The notes beneath the pieces were generated by a model. The model was not told the DNA's origin. It searched no databases and worked only from the letters and a program-made list of their open reading frames with translations. Below, in pieces: positions 1 to 8,336 of a stretch of DNA of 64,000 nt (positions are counted from its first letter, which is position 1; every line of letters starts with the position of its first letter). The stretch covers positions 248,001 through 312,000 of the forward strand of contig CP071306.1 of assembly GCA_027563145.1 (NCBI GenBank), written 5' to 3'. Source of the stretch: Halocatena halophila. Lineage in GTDB: Archaea > Halobacteriota > Halobacteria > Halobacteriales > Haloarculaceae. The position numbers and the translations under genes are program-made.

Positions 1-200
1 GCACTCACGAGCGCAGTGTGCAACGCGGTGGTACCGTTCGACGTGGCCACTGCGTGTTCAGTGCCACAGTACTCTGCGAATGCGTCTTCGAACTCGGCAA
101 CCGCATCGCCAGCGGCCAGATCGCCCGCCTCTAGCACCTCGGTCACGGCTTCGATCTCTTCGTCTCCGAGCTGTGGATCAGCGATTGGAATTTCGCTCAT
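1..200 (-). CDS. DegT/DnrJ/EryC1/StrS-family aminotransferase, N-terminal fragment cut by the window edge
   Basis: Only the first 66 codons lie in the window. The peptide opens [19 protein letters not shown] and continues through a stretch rich in Ala/Asp/Glu to [12 protein letters not shown]. This matches the usual N-terminus of PLP-dependent sugar aminotransferases of the DegT family, with the 'G(S/T)xALH' segment that helps bind the cofactor phosphate. Family members aminate nucleotide-linked keto-sugars for surface glycans. The catalytic lysine lies outside the window. It is divergent from a DUF1616 gene, a family often found in haloarchaeal surface-polysaccharide regions, which fits a glycan role. 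Family call is fairly sure; the substrate is unknown. Confidence 0.8.
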   Translation of the reverse strand, partial: MSEIPIADPQLGDEEIEAVTEVLEAGDLAAGDAVAEFEDAFAEYCGTEHAVATSNGTTALHTALVS

Positions 201-535
201 CGCCCACCCCTCCCCATTGCCCGCTGTCGGCGCCAGCTACGAACGGTTTGACGCTCGGTCCATGGTCCATCGATTTGGTCGTACATTTGCTGATTGGACG
301 AAGCCACCGGCCTTTATTATAGGTTGGCTAACGGACTCGCCTCGTGAACTGTTCACACTGATTGCTGGCGGTTTTTTCGATGTACGTCTACATTGATTGG
401 TGTTCACGTGTGCGATCGCAATCAGTCTCTACTACGCCCGAATGACACAGAGCGGCTGTGAGCCGTTTGGGACAGACAGAGTGGCCCGACCTCGCCTCGC
501 AGAAGTTAAACTCCTCCAACCTGTAGTCACCGAAA
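201..535. promoter_or_regulatory. Divergent intergenic region with a core promoter for the DUF1616 gene
   Basis: This 335-base gap separates two divergent genes and holds no convincing gene. A TATA-like element, GTTAAAC at 505-511, is centred about 28 nt before the downstream ATG, so that mRNA is probably leaderless or nearly so. An AT-rich patch near 312-325 could serve the leftward aminotransferase gene, but it lies more than 100 nt from that start. Confidence 0.4.
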
Positions 536-1489
536 ATGGTACGTTGGTTGCTCGATCTCGTGCTCGCTGCGGCGCTGACGGCACTGGCCGGTGTTGGTTT
601 TTTTATGCTCGACGGGATCGCCAGAATCGCACTCGTTCTCCCGTTGATCATATTCCTCCCTGGGTACGGGATGCTCTCGGTGCTCTTTCCCGAGGAGAGC
701 AAACTCGGCCGAGCACGACGTGGTCGCCGTCCGTGGGGATCGCCCGACCGCCGAAGCGGGCAAGGCTCTGAAGACGATTATTTGCTCGGCAACATCGAAC
801 GATTCGTCCTCTCGATCGCGCTGAGTCTCGCTCTCGTCGCGTTCACTGTTTTCGGATTGAACTTCACGGTGGGGTTCGGTGAACCACAGCGGATTGCGAT
901 TCTTCTGATGGGCTTTACTGGCTCGATGCTGATTTTCGCGCTTGCCCGACGGATCGTGTTGCCACCTGAAGAGCGATTCGCCCTCGAATTCTCGGCGGCG
1001 GGAATTCCAACCGATGCGGGCTTTCTCAGCGTCTTCGGAGTAAGTCTGCTCGTACTCGCTGCGAGTGCCGGCGCGTTCGTCGCACTCAATCCAACGCCCG
1101 ATGGCGGCTCCTCAGGACTCTCAATCGTAGATCAGGGAACCCTCAATGGGGGGGTGGCGGCCACGTACAACGGCGAGCCGGTGACACTATCGATCCAAAA
1201 CGCCTGGGATACATCCAAAGAGTACTCGATTGTCGCGAAAGTTGATGGAGAGCGACACGGCGATCCAGTAACGGCCACCGCCGAGCCCAACTCGTTCAAA
1301 GAAGTCCGCTTCGAGAATATGCCTGAGGGAGGAGAGCGAATCACATTTTATCTATTCGAAGGCTCACCACCAGAGGAAGTCTCTCGCGACACCGCGATCG
1401 CTGTGGCCCCCATCGGCCCATCTGAGGGTCAGAACGCCATCAGTGCGCCTGCCGTACTTGCTCCAATCCAACCTCCAGGGGCACACTAA
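536..1489 (+). CDS. DUF1616-family membrane protein
   Basis: A 317-residue protein. The N-terminal half has hydrophobic helices (about residues 3-45) including the family-typical segment FLPGYGMLSVLFPEE. Two further helices lie near residues 90-140 and one near 165-190. The C-terminal third is a non-membrane, probably extracytoplasmic domain with beta-strand character (PVTLSIQNAWDTSKEYSIV, then EVRFENMPEGGERITF), resembling an Ig-like fold. DUF1616 proteins are common in haloarchaea near S-layer glycan genes; no biochemical role is established to my knowledge. The ATG is well placed behind a TATA-like box. The next gene starts 2 nt after its stop, so the two are probably co-transcribed. Confidence 0.8.
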   Translation: MVRWLLDLVLAAALTALAGVGFFMLDGIARIALVLPLIIFLPGYGMLSVLFPEESKLGRARRGRRPWGSPDRRSGQGSEDDYLLGNIERFVLSIALSLALVAFTVFGLNFTVGFGEPQRIAILLMGFTGSMLIFALARRIVLPPEERFALEFSAAGIPTDAGFLSVFGVSLLVLAASAGAFVALNPTPDGGSSGLSIVDQGTLNGGVAATYNGEPVTLSIQNAWDTSKEYSIVAKVDGERHGDPVTATAEPNSFKEVRFENMPEGGERITFYLFEGSPPEEVSRDTAIAVAPIGPSEGQNAISAPAVLAPIQPPGAH

Positions 1490-1491
1490 CC

Positions 1492-2100
1492 ATGTGGCCA
1501 TGGGGACACGCAGCCACCGGCTATCTCTGTTACTCGCTGGGCACGCGGCTGTTCGGCCGTACACCCACTGGATCGGCAACGCTAGCCGTGCTCTTTGGCA
1601 CCCAGCTTCCAGATCTGCTCGATAAACCGCTTTCGTGGGTGTTTGAGCTGTTTCCACAGGGGTACTCCGTGGGTCACTCCGTTTTCGTCGCCGTGCCGGT
1701 CGGACTGTTCGTCCTGCTTGCTGCATACTACAGCAGCCACACTGAGACCGCCGTCGGCTTCGTCGTGGGCTACTGGTCGCATCTGTTCGGTGATCTCGTC
1801 TTTGGGCTGGTAACGAACAATCCGCTCACTTCCGAACGACTGCTCTGGCCGATCGCCACGCTACCGTCGTACACCAGCGATCTCAGTGCTATCGAGAGAA
1901 TTCTGGCGTACGGTATCTCGTTTCTACACTTTTTCGCCGATGAGGGACTGGTTCCCGCGCTCGTGTTGCTTGCTATTTATTTCGGTCCCGTCGTCGTGGC
2001 TACGCTGGTCTGGCTTTACGACGGACATCCGGGACCAGGCACCATCAGACGAATGCTCGCCCACAGCTGGACTACGGCGAAGGGAATATTGACCCCGTAA
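1492..2100 (+). CDS. Membrane-bound metal-dependent hydrolase-like protein (YdjM/DUF457 type)
   Basis: A 202-residue multi-helix membrane protein starting MWPWGHAATGYLCYSL. It carries the sparse His/Asp pattern of the YdjM (DUF457) family: GHAATGY at the N-terminus, GTQLPDLLDKP near residue 40, GHSVFVAVP near 60 and a YWSHLFGDLVFG segment near 90, residues that could bind metal at the membrane surface. The family is annotated as putative inner-membrane metal-dependent hydrolase, but a substrate is not known. It follows the DUF1616 gene by 2 nt, implying one transcript. Downstream is an AT-rich promoter-bearing gap. Confidence 0.7.
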   Translation: MWPWGHAATGYLCYSLGTRLFGRTPTGSATLAVLFGTQLPDLLDKPLSWVFELFPQGYSVGHSVFVAVPVGLFVLLAAYYSSHTETAVGFVVGYWSHLFGDLVFGLVTNNPLTSERLLWPIATLPSYTSDLSAIERILAYGISFLHFFADEGLVPALVLLAIYFGPVVVATLVWLYDGHPGPGTIRRMLAHSWTTAKGILTP

Positions 2101-2333
2101 TAAATGACGCTGGTCGAATCCGTTCGGTCCAAGATCGCGCCATATAAAAACCAGGCTTATTAGTTATTAATTTATAACACTTTGCTGTGTTTTGCCCATA
2201 TAACGAGTCATGGCGCTAACCAGATAATGAGGTTATAGATAACGTTTGTGGCCGAATCGACGGATTTGTCTGATCGTTGGCTGATCGATATAGTAAGTTA
2301 TTTTGTATAGTACTCCCGTGATCCCAATGGACT

Positions 2334-3977
2334 ATGCCAGAGAGAGAAGAGGCCAGAACACTGTCGCGTCTGTCACCAGGCGTCAGTCGTCGTTCGTTCC
2401 TTGGAACGACCGGCGCTGCTGCAGCATCGCTGTCGGTGTCAGGGACCGCCGCTGCGGGGTCCTGTTCGCGGCAGGATTCCGATTCGGACGTTGCGATCAA
2501 GAAAGCGTCAACGGACGAAGTCGAGCTTCAGTCCGAGGCACCTGAGTCCGAGTCGGTGTCGGATATCGACTACGACGAGGTTATCAACGTCGTCGAAGCT
2601 GGAGCTGACAACACCGGTGGGGAGTCGATCACGCCGCTCATTCGTGATCTCGCTTCGTCGAACACCCTTTTGAAGTTCCCTGAGGGTCGCTATCTCGTCG
2701 ACGAGTGGGTCCGGCTCACCGGATTCAAGAACTTCGGGATGGTTGGTGAGAACGCCACGCTCGTGCCGGCTCCAGCCAGCCAGTACAAGGGAGATCCGAT
2801 CATGTTTAAGCTAGGTGTGTTCTCGAACCCAGGTCGGAACCTGGAGTTCCGGAATTTCACCGTGGATTACACGGCACCGAACACCGGCGTTCGAGCCCTC
2901 CACGCGGCCGTCTCCGACGGTCTTCGCGTCGAGAACGTTGCCGTTGAGGGTGTTCACGATGCCGGAACATGGGGACCATTCAAGGCTGACATCGTCGATT
3001 CGGACGGCTACGGAATCGTCAAAAACGTTGAGGTTCCCGAGGGTGGTGTGTACACCAAAAACACCGCACAGGACATCGAACCAACCGTCAAAAACGGTCC
3101 AACTGGCTTCTTGCTCTCGCCGTTCCACGCAGGTCGCCTGGATGTTGTCGATTCCGTCATCGGTGCGTTCCCAGACAACGGCCTCTACGACTCGGAGAGT
3201 CCGGGGCAGGTTGTCGTAAAGGGTGGACGGTTTGCGAATTCCAACTCCGGTAACATTCGGATCACTGGCGACAACAGTGGCGTGTACGGTGCACACGTCG
3301 TCATCGATCAGAACCGACCGAACGACCGTGGCCAGCACGGTGTTCGTTTCGACGGTGGGAAAAACCTCACCGTCGCGGACACCGTCATCGAGATGACCCA
3401 ACCAAACGGTCACGGAATCTTCACGCTCAGTTCTGTTGAGTCGGCAACGATCGAAAACACCAAAATCTTCGCCGGGAAGAACGACGCTCGAGAAACGATC
3501 AAGTCGATCGCCGTCCGCAAGGGTGCCGGAGCAATCGATATCATCAACAGTGAGGTCGTTCAGGACCACGAAGGCCCAGCACTCAACATTAGTGAGGGCT
3601 CCTCACCGGTTCGTGTCAAGGGACTCTCGGTCTCTGGCGAATCGACGGGTGAGACCGGAAGCCGCGAGGCACTCATCACACACCGTGATAGCACCGAATT
3701 CCGTGGTCTCGACGTTGATCTTCCGAACGGAAGCCGCCGCCGCGCGCTCGGTATCTTTTCCGACAGTGTCAGTGTCCTCGGTGGGACGTACTCCTCATCC
3801 GGACTGCCGATCACGGTCGAGGGATCCGATGTGCTCATCAAGGAAGTGACGGCAGGTGCGTACGACGGATCGACGGTTGCCGTCGATGTCGAATCGGGTG
3901 TCGCCAAACTCGTGAACAACAAACTCACGAACGGTGCCGCAGGCGACATAATCGAACAAGGCAACGAATACATCTGA
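2334..3977 (+). CDS. Tat-exported right-handed parallel beta-helix protein
   Basis: 547 residues. It begins with a twin-arginine signal (SRRSFLGTTGAAAASL, about residues 18-35) ending in an alanine-rich cleavage region. The mature part is a long series of short strands with repeated turns such as IENTKIFAG, VVDSVIGAFPDNGLYDSE and NIRITGDNSGVYGAHVVIDQ, the look of a pectate-lyase-like parallel beta-helix. Such haloarchaeal proteins are usually annotated as right-handed beta-helix repeat proteins and may bind or cleave polysaccharides. No catalytic set can be assigned by eye. The upstream gap (2101-2333) is AT-rich with a TATA-like TTATTTTGTATAG about 30 nt before the start. It stands alone in its transcription unit. 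Confidence 0.75.
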   Translation: MPEREEARTLSRLSPGVSRRSFLGTTGAAAASLSVSGTAAAGSCSRQDSDSDVAIKKASTDEVELQSEAPESESVSDIDYDEVINVVEAGADNTGGESITPLIRDLASSNTLLKFPEGRYLVDEWVRLTGFKNFGMVGENATLVPAPASQYKGDPIMFKLGVFSNPGRNLEFRNFTVDYTAPNTGVRALHAAVSDGLRVENVAVEGVHDAGTWGPFKADIVDSDGYGIVKNVEVPEGGVYTKNTAQDIEPTVKNGPTGFLLSPFHAGRLDVVDSVIGAFPDNGLYDSESPGQVVVKGGRFANSNSGNIRITGDNSGVYGAHVVIDQNRPNDRGQHGVRFDGGKNLTVADTVIEMTQPNGHGIFTLSSVESATIENTKIFAGKNDARETIKSIAVRKGAGAIDIINSEVVQDHEGPALNISEGSSPVRVKGLSVSGESTGETGSREALITHRDSTEFRGLDVDLPNGSRRRALGIFSDSVSVLGGTYSSSGLPITVEGSDVLIKEVTAGAYDGSTVAVDVESGVAKLVNNKLTNGAAGDIIEQGNEYI

Positions 3978-4039
3978 AGCATTTCTTCCGGCCCTGCTCG
4001 ATTCGACGTACACAAACGGCTGTATGCCGTACATGAGGT

Positions 4040-4624
4040 ATGTCGACAATTACGAACATCGCTGCTGGTGTCCAGGCGTTCACGAGCAACGCGTTTCTCG
4101 TTACAGGTGACCGAACCATCCTGGTGGACGCCGGCAACGAGTTCGACGCACCAGAACGGATCAAGGCACACACTGATGATCTCGACGCAGTCGTGCTTAC
4201 GCACACACATCCGGACCACATCGGCAATCTCACAGCGGTGACCGAAGCGTTCAACGTCGAGACCTGGGGATTCGATCCGTCGCATGCGCTGGTTGATAAC
4301 CCCATCGCCGACGGCGAGCGGATACCAATCGGCGATTCGACGTACGAAGTGCTCCACACCCCAGGACACAAAGACGATCATTGCTGTCTCTATGCGAGCG
4401 CAACCGGGACACTGTTCGCCGGCGATCTCGTCTTTGCCAACGGTAGTTTCGGACGGACGGATCTCGAGGAAGGCAATCGAGAGACGCTGGTGGAGTCAAT
4501 CGAGTATGTCCTCTCAAAGACCGATGAGACGCTCACTGCGATCCACACCGGCCACGGCGCGAGCGTTACCGACAGTCCGTACGATAACATCGAGCTCGCT
4601 CGTCGCGCAGCAGAGCTCTACTGA
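4040..4624 (+). CDS. Metallo-beta-lactamase-fold hydrolase, small form
   Basis: 194 residues with a complete MBL metal set: HTHPDH near residue 54 (HxHxDH), a following His in HTPGHKDDHC, Asp in FAGDLVF, and the last His in HTGHG. The fold binds two zinc or iron ions and hydrolyses thioesters, lactones or similar bonds; the substrate is not inferable. The size and the GHKDDHCCLY segment recall glyoxalase II-like and hydroxyacylglutathione hydrolase-like proteins. Haloarchaea lack glutathione, so a different thiol would be needed. Its 3' end overlaps the convergent ATPase gene by 7 nt. A longer MBL paralogue occurs near 12.7 kb. Confidence 0.85.
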   Translation: MSTITNIAAGVQAFTSNAFLVTGDRTILVDAGNEFDAPERIKAHTDDLDAVVLTHTHPDHIGNLTAVTEAFNVETWGFDPSHALVDNPIADGERIPIGDSTYEVLHTPGHKDDHCCLYASATGTLFAGDLVFANGSFGRTDLEEGNRETLVESIEYVLSKTDETLTAIHTGHGASVTDSPYDNIELARRAAELY

Positions 4625-5430
4625 GTTGCCGTCTCGAGCAACGCGTCGTATGCAGGTTCGTATGCGGTCGCGATCGCTTCTGGATCACGCCGATGTTCTT
4701 CTGTGAGGGCGTGCAGTTCGCACACTGCGACGGGATCGATGAGATCCGTGACGCGACCGACTGACACCTCGAGTCGACCGTGTTGTGCGCTGCCGCTGGC
4801 AACCGAACAGGCGTTTGCATACCGCATCCCGTCGTAGATACGAGCACGCCGTGGCTCGACGACCGCCACAGCACCCGGCTCGAACGATCGCAGTGGCCGA
4901 GCGATCGCGCCGTACGATTCGACGACGGCCGTTTCCGTGGTTGCGATGCGCTGAGAAATCCGTTCTAGAGCATCGAGATGGTGGGTTTCCATCAGCTTGT
5001 TGAACTGCTCGAGCGAATGAACTGGTGTTCCATCGGCAAGTTCGAGCCGCTCAATGAGAGCGTCGGGCAGTGCTACCGTGTCGTTGTACAGATACGTCGG
5101 ATCGACGACGCCGACGCGATCGACGAGAAACTCCCGATCAGTGCGTCCCAGGAGTCCCTCGGCCGGCCCCGGTGATGGCCGCCAGAGGCGGTGAATTGGA
5201 TTGATCGACACTGGATGATGGTCTGTGGGACTCGCACTGGCGAGTCGACGCGCGTCTTTGCCGTACAGCAGTCCACGCTCGGTTGCAACGTCGACATCGT
5301 CATATTCGTACCAGTGGTCGTTGCCGGCGCGGGGTTTGAACCCCGTTGCGCCGAGCCGATCGATCAATCCGACCGAAAACGTCGTTTTGCCCGCATCCAC
5401 ACGGGAACTTCCGGCGACGAGCAGTTGCAT
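4618..5430 (-). CDS. P-loop ATPase/GTPase-like protein, haloarchaeal conserved
   Basis: 270 residues when started at MQLLVAGSSRVDAGKTTFS. The Walker A motif GSSRVDAGKTT lies at the extreme N-terminus, so this ATG is preferred over upstream alternatives that would put 16 unrelated residues ahead of it. Next come GFKPRAGNDHWYEYDDVDVA and a DDHP-like segment (TDHHPVSINPIHR). The rest is mixed alpha/beta with VAVVEPRRARIY, resembling a degenerate Walker B region. The architecture resembles dethiobiotin-synthetase/MinD-like cofactor ATPases, but I cannot name a function. It starts 1 nt after the stop of the small upstream gene, a clear two-gene operon. Confidence 0.7.
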   Translation of the reverse strand: MQLLVAGSSRVDAGKTTFSVGLIDRLGATGFKPRAGNDHWYEYDDVDVATERGLLYGKDARRLASASPTDHHPVSINPIHRLWRPSPGPAEGLLGRTDREFLVDRVGVVDPTYLYNDTVALPDALIERLELADGTPVHSLEQFNKLMETHHLDALERISQRIATTETAVVESYGAIARPLRSFEPGAVAVVEPRRARIYDGMRYANACSVASGSAQHGRLEVSVGRVTDLIDPVAVCELHALTEEHRRDPEAIATAYEPAYDALLETATQ

Positions 5431-5431
5431 T

Positions 5432-5695
5432 TTACGCGAGTCCGTAGTGGCCCGGCTCGTCGTCACTCTCTGGCGCACCGAAGACGAACGACTCGGCGTT
5501 GTAGATCATCCACGGAATCGCCCAGTCGAGCAACACAGCCTCGGTTTCCGGATCGAGTTCGCGGTCGGGCTCTAGACCCTGGAGCAAGCGAGCGATCTCG
5601 TAGGTAGTGTACATCTGATCCGGTTCTAACACCGCCTCGGGTGCTTTAAAAGCCAACGGCTGGAGGCGATCGAAATTTGATTTCGGTCGTGGCAT
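5432..5695 (-). CDS. Small haloarchaeal conserved protein (DUF5827-like)
   Basis: 87 residues, acidic and soluble, with no signal peptide or membrane helix. The pattern DQMYTTYEIARLLQGLEPD followed by PETEAVLLDWAIPWMIYNAE recalls a small haloarchaea-restricted family that I believe is DUF5827; this name is from memory and unchecked. It directly precedes the P-loop ATPase gene with 1 nt between stop and start, so the two products are likely to work together. The function is unknown. Confidence 0.65.
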   Translation of the reverse strand: MPRPKSNFDRLQPLAFKAPEAVLEPDQMYTTYEIARLLQGLEPDRELDPETEAVLLDWAIPWMIYNAESFVFGAPESDDEPGHYGLA

Positions 5696-5746
5696 ACACC
5701 CTAGCAGTTTCGCGAGCGCAAAAAGACCGCCGTCTCTTCGTTGATG

Positions 5747-6358
5747 CTACTCGTGAGAGGAAACGACGTTTTCGTACTGCTGGGACACATCGTCCCAGTC
5801 AATCACTTCGAAGAAGGCGTCGATGAACGACCCACGGTCCGGCCCGTAGTCGTAGTAGTACGAGTGTTCCCACACGTCGAGCGCAAGAATTGGGTGGGAT
5901 CCCCAGAGCGCACCCTGGTCGTGTTTATCCACCGCAACGTTCCGGAGCTGCTTTGCCACGGGGTCGTACACGAGCAGCGCCCAGCCACCCGCAGCACTCG
6001 CTGCCGCCCGGAACTCGCCTTCCCAGCCGTCGTACGATCCAAAGTCCTCCTCAATACGGTTCGCGAGTTCTCCCGACGGACTCGATCCTCCGTTTGGAGA
6101 CATATTGTTCCAGAACAACGTGTGGAGATAATGACCACTGCCGTTGTGTGTTACATTCGAGAGTGCACCGGCTGTAGAGCCATAATCGCCGCTTGATCGG
6201 TTGTTTGCCAGCGTCTGCTCTGCGCTTTCGAGACCGTTGACGTAGCCCTGGTGGTGTGTATCGTGATGCCAGGTGAGCACTTGCTCTGAGATGTGCGGTT
6301 CGAGTGCGTCGTAGTCGTACGGCAACGGGGGAAGCTCGGGGTTCGAGTGTTCTGTCAT
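5747..6358 (-). CDS. sod: Superoxide dismutase, Mn/Fe family
   Basis: 203 residues, normal for the family, starting MTEHSNPELPPLPYDYDALE. Dismutates superoxide to oxygen and hydrogen peroxide in the cytoplasm. The N-terminal helical domain has TWHHDTHHQGYVNGL with the first metal His and HYLHTLFWNNM with the second. The C-terminal domain has ALDVWEHSYYYDYG, supplying the Asp and last His (DVWEHxYY signature). The family cannot be split into Mn or Fe by eye, but haloarchaeal enzymes are generally Mn type. It is monocistronic, and an inverted repeat sits between its TATA box and the start codon. Confidence 0.97.
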   Translation of the reverse strand: MTEHSNPELPPLPYDYDALEPHISEQVLTWHHDTHHQGYVNGLESAEQTLANNRSSGDYGSTAGALSNVTHNGSGHYLHTLFWNNMSPNGGSSPSGELANRIEEDFGSYDGWEGEFRAAASAAGGWALLVYDPVAKQLRNVAVDKHDQGALWGSHPILALDVWEHSYYYDYGPDRGSFIDAFFEVIDWDDVSQQYENVVSSHE

Positions 6359-6374
6359 TGTGTTTCCCTCGTTT

Positions 6375-6391
6375 CAGCCCTCTACGGGCTG
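6375..6391. promoter_or_regulatory. Inverted repeat in the superoxide dismutase core promoter
   Basis: CAGCCC and GGGCTG are perfect 6-bp arms around a TCTAC spacer. Read on the minus strand the element lies between the TATA-like TTTAAC (about 6393-6400) and the sod start at 6358. That is where an archaeal repressor would block polymerase, or where a short 5' hairpin could form. The regulator is unknown. Confidence 0.4.
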
Positions 6392-6461
6392 GATGTTAAA
6401 TCTTGAGATGTGCCCACATTACTCTCGTATTATGTCCAGAGCAAACTGAGTGTTTTTTAGC

Positions 6462-7058
6462 TCAGAACAGATGTGTTGTGTCGAGTCCAGCAGCAATCTC
6501 GCCGAGCAGCTGTGTCGCCTCCGAGTATTTCAACACCTGTTGCATGTCACCCTCGATTTCGAGCTCACCGCTCATTACGGCAGGAACTGGATCCAGCTCA
6601 CCACTAACGATACGCTTCCAGGCCTCATGACCGCCCGAAAGAACGAAGCTCACGGTTCGTTCATCACGACTCGAGAGAATCTCGGTTTCTCGACAGCCTC
6701 CATCATACAGGTCGATATACGTGTACACCGTTCCGTCAACGATGTGATCTTCGACCTGATCTAAGAGTGTGCTAGAGCGTTCTGGAAGATGTTTTCGCAC
6801 GTCTTCGTCGATCAGCTCTGCGGCCTCGGCCACGGGAATGTCCGCCAGTTGCTCACGGAGCCCATCGGAGACGCCGTCCAACGCCTCTTCGGGGAGTGTC
6901 CCCAGCGTCGTCTCTTCAATCGGAACGTCGGTGATCTCGAACAACAGTGTGCCATCGAATTCGACACCCCAGCCAGCACCGGCTTCACTGAGCTGTTCGT
7001 TCTCCTCCAGGGCGGTTTCATACGCTGACAGCCACTCGCTTGTGGGATACAGTACCAT
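6462..7058 (-). CDS. SCP2-like (sterol-carrier-protein-2-type) protein, copy 1
   Basis: 198 residues, acidic, soluble. The segment GAGWGVEFDGTLLFEITDVP near residue 28 and the C-terminal GHEAWKRIVSGELDPVPAVMSGELEIEGDM resemble the SCP2 lipid-binding domain, whose C-terminal half typically reads 'W..l..G...p..a.m.G.l.i.Gd...'. It is clearly paralogous to the 186-residue protein encoded near 10 kb (same GWGVxFxG...FEMTEMP and GDMQKVLQYSDA elements). SCP2 domains bind hydrophobic acyl or isoprenoid ligands and can aid acyl-CoA enzymes; its neighbour is an acyl-CoA dehydrogenase. A perfect palindrome containing its TATA box lies just upstream. The domain call is from pattern memory and moderate. 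Confidence 0.6.
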   Translation of the reverse strand: MVLYPTSEWLSAYETALEENEQLSEAGAGWGVEFDGTLLFEITDVPIEETTLGTLPEEALDGVSDGLREQLADIPVAEAAELIDEDVRKHLPERSSTLLDQVEDHIVDGTVYTYIDLYDGGCRETEILSSRDERTVSFVLSGGHEAWKRIVSGELDPVPAVMSGELEIEGDMQQVLKYSEATQLLGEIAAGLDTTHLF

Positions 7059-7092
7059 CGTGGTCCGAATCGTGCGACCAACACGTTGGGTT

Positions 7093-7106
7093 TATAGCCG
7101 GCTATA
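7093..7106. promoter_or_regulatory. Perfect 14-bp palindrome over the SCP2-like gene promoter
   Basis: TATAGCCGGCTATA is its own reverse complement. On the minus strand it reads into CTATAAA, a good TATA box about 36 nt ahead of the SCP2-like start codon at 7058. A dimeric repressor bound here would cover the TATA box. It lies in the 68-nt gap after the acyl-CoA dehydrogenase stop. Confidence 0.45.
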
Positions 7107-7126
7107 CGCGGGTGTTTTTTGTTGGA

Positions 7127-8335
7127 TCAGTGATAGGCGCTCATACCGGTGAGCTCTGAGCCGACGATGAGCTTCTGGATCTCGGTGGTGCCGTCCGGAA
7201 TCGTCATCACGCGAGCGTCCCGATAGTAGCGTTCGAGTCGGTTCTCTGGTTTGAGCCCCTCCGCTCCGAACACCTGGATTGCGTCGTCGGTCACCTGCTT
7301 GCTCGTTTCGGCGGTGTAGCCTTTCGCCAGTGAAGACATAAGCCGCGCGTCCGGATCGCCGGATTCGAGCAGTTCGGCCGCCCGGCGGGCGAGTCCACGG
7401 GACGTTTCGAGCCCGGCTTTCATCTGATAGAGCTTATCCTGTACAAGCTGGTGCTGTGCGATCGGTTTCTCGAACGTTTCCCGATCGGTAGCGTACGCTA
7501 CGGCCTCGTCCATTGCGGCCTGCATGATACCGACGGCCATGAACGACATGCCGGTACGCATAAATGAGAAGGTAGCATTCAGCGGCTTCTGTTCGAAGAA
7601 CAGCTGAGTGACGCTCTCGGGGAACGGAACGATTTCGTGCATATCATACCCCTCCATGATCGCATTGGAGAAGATATTAGAGAGTCGGTTTCCTTCGGGA
7701 ACTCTGACAGAATCGAACGTGATCTTCGCGTTCGAGACGCCCTTCCAGCCCAGTTTGTCCAGCTCTTCGGTTTCGAAACTCGCGTTCTCACGATCGACCA
7801 GGAACATGTCCTGTGCGTCGGTCGATTCGTCGTGAGCGACCACGAGCACCACATCGGCGTAGTGGGCGTTGCCCACCCAGATCTTCTCACCGTTGATGAC
7901 GAATTCGTCGCCATCTTTGCGTGCGGTCGTCCGTGGTCTTGCAGTGTCGGATCCACCGCTCGGTTCGGTCACGGCCAGACTGGCCAGACACTCACCGGTT
8001 TCGAGCTTTGGCACCATGGCCTCGCGGGTTTGTGGAGCGGCAAATCTGACGAACACCGACGGGAACGACATCATCAATCCGACGTTCAGGCTCGGCCAGA
8101 CGTAGCTGATCTCTTCTGCCGTGAGCATGAACTTCCAGACATCCCCAAAGAAGTTCGGGGCAATATCGGGATCGAAGCCGATGCCGAACTCGCGGAGATC
8201 GGTGACAAAGCCCATCAGCGTGTCCCTGTCCATTGGTCCGTTGCGATCAAGGTCGTCGACGACTGGTTCGACGTTCTCCTGCAAATACCCTCGCAGATCG
8301 GCCCGAAACGCCCGCTGTTCGTCTGTCAGTTGCAT
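7127..8335 (-). CDS. Acyl-CoA dehydrogenase family protein
   Basis: 402 residues, full length. Oxidises acyl-CoA thioesters at C2-C3 using FAD. Seen: N-terminal helical domain from QLTDEQRAFRADLRGYL, the FAD/substrate segment LAVTEPSGGSDTARPRTTA near residue 140, a middle beta domain with KIWVGNAHYADVVLV, and a C-terminal helical domain ending IQVFGAEGLKPENRLERYYRDAR and IPDGTTEIQKLI. In short-chain members the catalytic Glu sits at 'YEGT'; here that site reads PDGT, an Asp. Either Asp is the base or the base lies elsewhere, as in the long-chain and isovaleryl enzymes. It starts 1 nt after the upstream SCP2-like gene stops, a strong sign of joint function. Confidence 0.92.
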   Translation of the reverse strand: MQLTDEQRAFRADLRGYLQENVEPVVDDLDRNGPMDRDTLMGFVTDLREFGIGFDPDIAPNFFGDVWKFMLTAEEISYVWPSLNVGLMMSFPSVFVRFAAPQTREAMVPKLETGECLASLAVTEPSGGSDTARPRTTARKDGDEFVINGEKIWVGNAHYADVVLVVAHDESTDAQDMFLVDRENASFETEELDKLGWKGVSNAKITFDSVRVPEGNRLSNIFSNAIMEGYDMHEIVPFPESVTQLFFEQKPLNATFSFMRTGMSFMAVGIMQAAMDEAVAYATDRETFEKPIAQHQLVQDKLYQMKAGLETSRGLARRAAELLESGDPDARLMSSLAKGYTAETSKQVTDDAIQVFGAEGLKPENRLERYYRDARVMTIPDGTTEIQKLIVGSELTGMSAYH

Positions 8336-8336
8336 C

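Noticed and set aside
2811..3569. A 252-codon minus-strand frame opposite the beta-helix protein
   Set aside because: Antisense shadow of a repetitive gene; no motif, and no promoter at its start.
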